Notes under the pieces: model-generated | What the model was told of the DNA's origin: nothing | What the model saw: only the letters and a program-made list of their open reading frames with translations | Databases searched by the model: none | Source of the DNA: Candidatus Kapaibacterium sp. | GTDB taxonomy: Bacteria > Bacteroidota > Ignavibacteria > Palsa-1295 | DNA: 20,196 nt | Assembly (NCBI GenBank): GCA_025450975.1 | Contig: JANWLI010000150.1 | Location: forward strand, 1-20,196 | Reading direction: 5' to 3' | Made by a program: the position numbers and the translations under genes | Shown here: in pieces, positions 15,783 to 20,196 of the stretch | Position numbering within the stretch: position 1 is the stretch's first letter | Layout of the letters: each line of letters begins with the position of its first letter

Positions 15783-16281
15783 TAATATCGTGTACGTGAT
15801 GTAACGTAATTGTTGCATCCGGAGGTGCCTGCTCGTGATCATTTATTAGGAAGGCCGTTTTTGTGCCGGCTCGTGTGCCGGCTTCGATGTCGGTCGGGGA
15901 GTCGCCGATCATCCAGCTTTGCGAGAGATCGATATCAAATTTACGTGCCGCTTCAAAGAGCATTTCCGGCGATGGCTTGCGGCGTGCGGAGTCGTTGGTC
16001 GCATCGGTACAGCTAATGATGTCGTCGAAGGTGACGCCATCGTGGAGCAGGTGTTCTTGCAGTTGGCTGTGTATCAGATCGAGGTCAGCTTCCGACATTA
16101 TGCCGGTGCCGACGCCACGCTGATTGGTAATAATGATGGCGAGGTAGCCAAGGTCCTTGACATCGCGGAGGGTTTCGGCAACACCGGGAAGCCATTCGAA
16201 CTCGTCCCACGTCGTTACGTAGCCGCCGACGATGCGCTTATTTACGACTCCGTCGCGATCAAAAAAAACTGCTTTCGTCAT
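15763..16281 (-). CDS. HAD-IIIA phosphatase, GmhB/HisB-N type
   Basis: This 172-residue protein starts at ATG 16281, overlapping the stop of the sugar transferase gene as TAATG. A longer frame exists upstream but runs through the neighbour's coding sequence. HAD motifs are in order: FFDRDGVVN (D8 nucleophile, D10), ITNQ (T52), RKP (K102), and GDSPTDIEAGTRAGTKT (D127, D131). This is the layout of D-glycero-D-manno-heptose 1,7-bisphosphate phosphatase and histidinol-phosphatase. The loop before RKP, which binds zinc through several cysteines in classical GmhB/HisB, has only one (C91, in SCTDATNDSARRKP), so the metal site looks lost. Next to glycosyl and sugar-phosphate transferases it probably dephosphorylates a sugar phosphate, but the substrate is uncertain and gmhB is not assigned. 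Confidence 0.85.
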   Translation of the reverse strand: MTKAVFFDRDGVVNKRIVGGYVTTWDEFEWLPGVAETLRDVKDLGYLAIIITNQRGVGTGIMSEADLDLIHSQLQEHLLHDGVTFDDIISCTDATNDSARRKPSPEMLFEAARKFDIDLSQSWMIGDSPTDIEAGTRAGTKTAFLINDHEQAPPDATITLHHVHDIIAHLRP

Positions 16282-17672
16282 TAGTAGGCGTTCTTGTCGC
16301 CGCGGATCATGCGAGCGATCGTCAGGAAGATGATCTTCACATCGAAGAAGAACGACCAGTTCTCGATATAATAGGTATCGAAGCGGACGCGGTCGCGCAT
16401 CTTTTCCGGCGTTTCCGTTGCGCCGCGCAGACCGTTGACCTGCGCCCAACCTGTCACGCCCGGATTCACCAAGTGCCGCACCATATAGCTGCCGATTACT
16501 TTGCGGTAATCTTCGGTATGTTCGACCATATGCGGACGCGGGCCGACGACAGACATCTCGCCGCGGATCACATTCCAGAACTGCGGCAACTCATCGAGGT
16601 TTGTGCGGCGCAGGATCTTGCCGATGCCCGTCAGGCGCGGATCGCCACGCATTGCCTGCATCGGGTCGGAGACCGTGCTGTTTGCATGACGCATCGTACG
16701 AAACTTGTAGCAGTAGAACGGCTTACCGGAAAGTCCAGTCCGCAACTGACGGAAAAATACGGGCCCCCTTGAGGTAATCAGGATGATCGGTGCTACAACA
16801 ATAAAGACGATGGGCAGTACGATGAGGAGCACGAGGACGCTGAATATAATGTCGAAGGCGCGCTTGAAGAAGGCGCTTGCCGGTTTTTCGAGCGGCGTCT
16901 CGCGGACGCGTACTAACGAGAATTCGCCGACTTCTGCGATCACGCGCTTGCCTTCGAGTGCTGCGTAGTCGTTCGGAATGACGCTGACTCGAATAAACTT
17001 GTCTTCACAGCGTGCGATCAGGTCACCGAGGCGTTCTTCGCTTGTCTTCGGAAGCGCTATGATGACTTCATCGATCTTTTGCTCCGATGTTACCTTGTCG
17101 AGATCGCCAAGTGTCCCGAGGATCATGGGGCGTACGTTGCTTGTCACGCCGTTATCATCGAGGAAGCCGATGACGCGGTACCCCATCGTCGGATTTGTCT
17201 TCACATTATGATAGAAGCGCTCGCCGACTCTTCCTGCACCGATGACGAGCACATCCGACGAGCTGCCACCGATGCTGAAGTTCGATCCGAAGATGAGGCG
17301 GCTCATGACAAGCAGGCTGCTTGCGATCGTGGCGAAGTATAAGAGGAAGAGGCGCGAGTAGTTGAGACCGCCCTGCATGACGATGAAGATCATCGTAGTG
17401 CCGAGCATGAAGAGCACGATCTTCGAAAGCAGCGACCACTCGGAGCGGTTCTGCGACCGTGAACGAACGACGTACGAGCCGATGAGCCAGCCGAGAGTTG
17501 CGATCACCTCAAGGCCAATGTAACGGCTTGCCGGCGCCCACGGAATTGTATCGGCTGCCGTGTAGAGTGCCATATTGAAGCGCGCGAAATAGCCGAGGTT
17601 GAACGCAAGGTTCAGCACGAAGAGGTCGAGCAAGATAAAAAATATCTTCCGGTATGTCGCGGTCTGCTGCAT
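16281..17672 (-). CDS. Undecaprenyl-phosphate sugar-1-phosphate transferase (WcaJ/WbaP-like)
   Basis: This 463-residue membrane enzyme has several N-terminal membrane helices (roughly residues 8-30, 48-70, 83-100, 105-125). A CoA_binding_3-type Rossmann segment starts at VLVIGAGRVG (141-150). After a hydrophobic re-entrant segment (about 271-300) comes the catalytic bacterial sugar transferase domain: KRAFD (270-274), GPVFFRQ (303-309), YKFRTM (322-327), NLDELPQFWNV with D360/E361, VVGPRP (375-380) and PGVTGWAQVNGLRG (404-417). This family moves a hexose-1-phosphate from a UDP-sugar to undecaprenyl phosphate at the inner membrane, starting exopolysaccharide or O-antigen repeat units. The sugar cannot be read from sequence. 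It starts 5 bp after the upstream glycosyltransferase gene ends, so they form one operon. Confidence 0.95.
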   Translation of the reverse strand: MQQTATYRKIFFILLDLFVLNLAFNLGYFARFNMALYTAADTIPWAPASRYIGLEVIATLGWLIGSYVVRSRSQNRSEWSLLSKIVLFMLGTTMIFIVMQGGLNYSRLFLLYFATIASSLLVMSRLIFGSNFSIGGSSSDVLVIGAGRVGERFYHNVKTNPTMGYRVIGFLDDNGVTSNVRPMILGTLGDLDKVTSEQKIDEVIIALPKTSEERLGDLIARCEDKFIRVSVIPNDYAALEGKRVIAEVGEFSLVRVRETPLEKPASAFFKRAFDIIFSVLVLLIVLPIVFIVVAPIILITSRGPVFFRQLRTGLSGKPFYCYKFRTMRHANSTVSDPMQAMRGDPRLTGIGKILRRTNLDELPQFWNVIRGEMSVVGPRPHMVEHTEDYRKVIGSYMVRHLVNPGVTGWAQVNGLRGATETPEKMRDRVRFDTYYIENWSFFFDVKIIFLTIARMIRGDKNAY

Positions 17673-17677
17673 GGAGG

Positions 17678-18985
17678 TTATACGGCAGTAGCGAGCACCC
17701 GTTCGGGCTCGTAGAAGAAATCAGGTGCAACAGAGCGAATGTGTTTGTCGCAATCGCGGAAGATTCGCTCCCAGGAATACTGCTCCTCGACAAGTGTCCG
17801 TCCGCGCTCGGCAATACCGGAGCGCAGGGCGTCGTCACGCAGCAGCTCGAGAGCTGCGTTAGCAAGTTCTTCGTCGGAGTTGCGGATGAGACAGTTCTTC
17901 GAATCGGCAAGTCCGGCAATACCCGATGCGCCGACATTTGTCGTTACGACCGCAGCACCAAGTGCAAGTGCTTCGAGCAGCTTATTCTGGATACCGGCGC
18001 CGATCTCCTGCGGATGCATAAATACTTTCGCGCGCTGGTAGAATGGTTTGATGTCTGCGACATTTGCATGTAACTCCGCGCCCGGCGTGTTGGCGATGAG
18101 CTTCTTCAGCTCCCGTGTCGGCTTGTTGCCGGCAATGACCAGCTTCGTCGACGGCGACATCTTCCGGACGAGCGGAAAGATCTTCGTCACGATGCGCTCG
18201 GCCATCAGGCGATTGTGGTACACCGACAGCTCGCCGATAAAGACGATGGCATCGTCGCGCTTTCCGGCATGAAACTCGTAGAGGTCAAGATCGACGCCAT
18301 TACTCATGATGCCGGTATTGATCATGGGATCGAGCTCGAGCGTGCGGTCCTCGTCGGGCGAGGCGACGAACGTGACGAGATCGAACTTCCGCATCAGTTC
18401 GGGTTCAGCGGTTACAAGCTTCTTGCGATCGCTTGCGCGAACGAAGTAATCGGGCGTGAACGAAAACTTTTGCGACGAGCGCTCCTGTGCGAGGACGCGT
18501 GAATCTTCGGCGACGAGGATCTTCGGCGTTCCGCGCAGATCTTTCGAGTGAATACCCGTGCGCGCGAAGAACGAAACGATAAGATCATAGCGGCGGCGCT
18601 TGAGGGCGAGGTCGACGGCGCGGCGCATATCCGGCGAGTCGTACCATGCGTACTCGATCGGCTGGCGTGTGAAGAGCGACTTCACGACACGCATCCACGC
18701 ACTTCCACGATGGAAGGGAACGACGGTAACGTCGTTACAGAGTTTGCAGATCTCGGTAAGGTTGGTGCCGTGGCCGGAATCCCATTCGTCAAGGGCGATA
18801 AGATCGACGTCGGCTGTTTCGGATAAGTGACGAAGTAGATGGTAGCCTTTAAGGCGGTCTCCTCCAATAAGCGGATACGGGAATCGCGGCGTCAGATAGA
18901 GGATCCTCTTTCGCTCTTTCGTGTGTGAAGACAACTTGTTCGCGCTCCGAAACGGTAATGGCATCAAGACTTGAAACGGTCTCAT
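17678..18985 (-). CDS. GT4-like glycosyltransferase (TIGR03087-type)
   Basis: This 435-residue GT-B glycosyltransferase opens with KRILYLTPRFPYPLIGGDRLKGYHLLRHLS, the donor/acceptor loop seen in GT4 enzymes. It continues with VFIGELSVYHNRLMAERIV near residue 248, KLVIAGNKPT (281-290), and the nucleotide-sugar-binding segment FMHPQEIGAGIQNKLLEALALGAAVVTT (322-349). The GAGIQNK-LEA pattern is typical of the sugar transferases found beside exosortase/PEP-CTERM-type polysaccharide loci (TIGR03087), although no exosortase is visible here. It likely adds one sugar to a lipid-linked glycan on the cytoplasmic side. Two starts are possible, ATG 18985 and ATG 18964; both precede the conserved core, and the longer is given. 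It heads the minus-strand operon. Confidence 0.92.
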   Translation of the reverse strand: MRPFQVLMPLPFRSANKLSSHTKERKRILYLTPRFPYPLIGGDRLKGYHLLRHLSETADVDLIALDEWDSGHGTNLTEICKLCNDVTVVPFHRGSAWMRVVKSLFTRQPIEYAWYDSPDMRRAVDLALKRRRYDLIVSFFARTGIHSKDLRGTPKILVAEDSRVLAQERSSQKFSFTPDYFVRASDRKKLVTAEPELMRKFDLVTFVASPDEDRTLELDPMINTGIMSNGVDLDLYEFHAGKRDDAIVFIGELSVYHNRLMAERIVTKIFPLVRKMSPSTKLVIAGNKPTRELKKLIANTPGAELHANVADIKPFYQRAKVFMHPQEIGAGIQNKLLEALALGAAVVTTNVGASGIAGLADSKNCLIRNSDEELANAALELLRDDALRSGIAERGRTLVEEQYSWERIFRDCDKHIRSVAPDFFYEPERVLATAV

Positions 18986-19172
18986 ATTGTTGTTCCCTGG
19001 CTTCCTCTATATAAGTACCTTTAACGTTCTAGTCGTTTCGGTCAATAGAGAATGCCTAAGTTCAGAATGAAGAGTTAACTACCGTAGCAAGTTTTTGTGG
19101 CCTGGTAATCCTAAATGAAGTAATACGTTTGTACCGGCGAGAGCGCCTAATGCGAGCGCGTTCGTAACGGTG

Positions 19173-19202
19173 CAAATATAATAGGTTCGTATAACACTGT
19201 TA
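19173..19202 (-). promoter_or_regulatory. Candidate promoter and operator for the glycosyltransferase operon
   Basis: On the minus strand TATATTTG (19180-19173) is an exact TAnnTTTG -7 element. The nearest TTG is 29 bp further up, too far for a normal -33. Instead the palindrome TAACA-C-TGTTA (19192-19202) sits where the -33 element should lie, as an activator or repressor site would. The implied leader before ATG 18985 is about 180 bases. Confidence 0.4.
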
Positions 19203-19293
19203 CATGAGGCAAGGTTTATTGCCCTAATCTGAGCGACTACAAACATACGCATATAATACTAAGTTGCAGTATTTATTTGTAATATTTAAGATT

Positions 19294-19355
19294 TAGCGAC
19301 CTTCTTCATCCCTAAAATATAGCATATATGTGCTTCGATGCATCATAGCGACCTT
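19294..19355 (+). repeat. 10-bp direct repeat TAGCGACCTT
   Basis: Two exact copies, 19294-19303 and 19346-19355, start 52 bp apart in the AT-rich gap before recO. No function is apparent. Confidence 0.4.
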
Positions 19356-19373
19356 AGCGCTCGACCTTTGAGC

Positions 19374-19418
19374 CCTTTGCGTTAAATTGTATCTGTACGA
19401 GGCAATTTAACGCAAAGG
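19374..19418. repeat. Perfect 16-bp inverted repeat (hairpin) upstream of recO
   Basis: CCTTTGCGTTAAATTG (19374-19389) and CAATTTAACGCAAAGG (19403-19418) are exact inverted copies around a 13-bp loop. The right arm runs into a second CGCAAAG (19411-19417 and 19420-19426, 9 bp apart). There is no T run on the plus side. It ends 26 bp before the recO start. It looks like one unit of a dispersed palindromic repeat, or a leader structure. Confidence 0.85.
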
Positions 19419-19444
19419 ACGCAAAGTGTGTTGAACTTCCTTCA

Positions 19445-20167
19445 ATGATCGTCACCACCGAATCGATCGTATTACGGACGCGCAAGCAGGGCGATAGCTC
19501 GCGGATCGTTACGCTCTACACGAAAGATTTCGGGAAGCTCAATGTCATTGCAAAAGGCGCTCGCGAGATGCGTTCGCCGTTCGCCTCGGCGCTGCAGCTC
19601 TTCAATCATCTTTCCGTCGTCTTCTATAAGAAGGAGAATCGCGACCTTTACCTCCTCTCCAAAGCCGAGACGGTCACAAAGATGACGGGCATTCAGCTAA
19701 GCATGGAGCAGCTCACTGCTGCCTCGAAGATCGTCGACCTTGTGCAGCGCACCATGCACGATGAGCAGCCGGATGCGAAGCTCTTCGAGTTATTAGTCAA
19801 GTCACTCCATCATATTGCAGAAGATCCGCCGCAGCTTGCTCCTGTCGTTGCATCGTACTTCTTCTATCACTTCGCAGCGCATGAAGGATTTGCCATCCAA
19901 CTGCCGGAAGAGATGGAAGGCGACAGGTTCATCCTCAATATTCAGACGGGGGAGATCTTCGAAGCGAACCTCTCAGCCGGATCGGTCGATCACCGGCTTG
20001 TCCTCGTCTCCGCCAAGGCGCTCGTCGTGCTCCGGACCTTCGGCCGGAACGCCATTCCTACTGGGCCGACAGCCATGGATCTGGTCGTCACCGACGAAGT
20101 CGCAACGATCCTTGACAAATTCCTCAGGGTACATATCGATACCTTCCGCGGGCAGAAAGTCGGTTGA
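19445..20167 (+). CDS. recO: DNA repair protein RecO
   Basis: This 240-residue protein has the normal RecO length. The N-terminal OB-fold is clear: TTESIVLRTRKQGDSSRIVTLYTKDFGKLNVIAKGARE, then FASALQLFNHLSVVFYKKENRDLYLLSKAETV. A helical middle (QLTAASKIVDLVQRTMHDEQPDAKLFELLVKSLHHI) and a C-terminal part (FAIQLPE ... FNLNIQTGE-like segment, here FILNIQTGEIF) follow. RecO loads RecA on SSB-covered single-stranded DNA together with RecR and anneals complementary strands. Many RecO proteins have a four-cysteine zinc site in the C-terminal half; this one encodes no cysteine at all, so that site is absent. The start at ATG 19445 fits the family N-terminus. The gene stands alone behind a perfect hairpin. 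Confidence 0.93.
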   Translation: MIVTTESIVLRTRKQGDSSRIVTLYTKDFGKLNVIAKGAREMRSPFASALQLFNHLSVVFYKKENRDLYLLSKAETVTKMTGIQLSMEQLTAASKIVDLVQRTMHDEQPDAKLFELLVKSLHHIAEDPPQLAPVVASYFFYHFAAHEGFAIQLPEEMEGDRFILNIQTGEIFEANLSAGSVDHRLVLVSAKALVVLRTFGRNAIPTGPTAMDLVVTDEVATILDKFLRVHIDTFRGQKVG

Positions 20168-20192
20168 AAATCTGCTAACTTATTTAATTTTA
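20164..20192 (+). promoter_or_regulatory. Possible promoter at the right edge
   Basis: TTG (20164-20166), 18 bp, TAATTTTA (20185-20192): spacing fits the Bacteroidota form and the -7 has one mismatch at its last base. It would serve a gene beyond the window; AT-richness makes a chance match plausible. Confidence 0.27.
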
Positions 20193-20196
20193 TCAA

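Larger units (their letters stand above)
18986..19444. other. 459-bp AT-rich intergenic region between divergent genes
   Basis: I see no credible gene here. It contains a candidate minus-strand promoter with a palindrome (19173-19202), a small hairpin GGCAA-GGTTTA-TTGCC (19208-19223), a 10-bp direct repeat TAGCGACCTT (19294 and 19346), and a 16-bp perfect hairpin (19374-19418) just before recO. It is by far the longest gap in the window. Confidence 0.7.

Noticed and set aside
16282..16449. N-terminal extension of the HAD phosphatase by 56 residues
   Set aside because: It overlaps the conserved C-terminus of the sugar transferase in another frame and is arginine-rich. ATG 16281 starts exactly at the HAD domain.
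1..20196. CRISPR arrays, insertion sequences, prophage genes, tRNA or rRNA
   Set aside because: No regularly spaced repeats, transposase or integrase motifs, or RNA gene hallmarks were seen on either strand.

Overview
The window is an ordinary-looking chromosomal segment of a Gram-negative bacterium, most likely from the Bacteroidota/Chlorobiota/Ignavibacteria/Kapabacteria group. Four things point there: a protein with Asp-box repeats ending in a type IX secretion (Por) sorting domain, a DUF4199 membrane protein, an ATP-type PEP carboxykinase, and promoter-like elements of the Bacteroidota form TTG-N17-23-TAnnTTTG. The best of these is TTG-N21-TAAATTTG at 15751-15782. Most starts lack a clear Shine-Dalgarno site. 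The species cannot be fixed from the sequence. No tRNA, rRNA, transposase, phage gene, CRISPR array or toxin/defence island was seen.

Layout. At 1-1654 (+) lie the tail of an AraC-type regulator and a tight cluster of three small proteins: a VOC protein, an exported lipocalin-like protein and an AHSA1/SRPBCC protein. At 1701-2298 (+) is a DUF4199 membrane protein with its own terminator. At 2312-5845 (+) are two exported peptidases, a LytM/M23 peptidase with a DUF3887-like front domain and an M1 aminopeptidase, closed by a bidirectional terminator. At 5846-7138 (-) is the T9SS-sorted Asp-box protein. Divergent from it, 7229-8757 (+) is a coupled pair: an 81-residue membrane protein and a secreted zinc metallopeptidase that appears to carry a second, catalytically dead copy of its own domain. 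At 8801-10387 (-) is pckA.

From 18985 down to 10583 (-) five genes are packed head to tail: a GT4 glycosyltransferase, an undecaprenyl-phosphate sugar-1-phosphate transferase, a GmhB/HisB-type HAD phosphatase, an 1103-residue TPR protein and a plug-less TonB-receptor-like outer-membrane barrel. The first three fit surface polysaccharide synthesis. The last two are an exported TPR/barrel pair that may have their own promoter inside the end of the phosphatase gene. A 459-bp AT-rich gap (18986-19444) holds a candidate promoter with a palindrome and a perfect 16-bp hairpin repeat. recO (+), which encodes no cysteine, follows.

Most of the window looks like housekeeping and envelope biology. The most unusual items are the duplicated pseudo-peptidase/peptidase protein (7474-8757), the TPR/barrel unit and the hairpin repeat before recO. 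I did not find a convincing new defence or mobile system.
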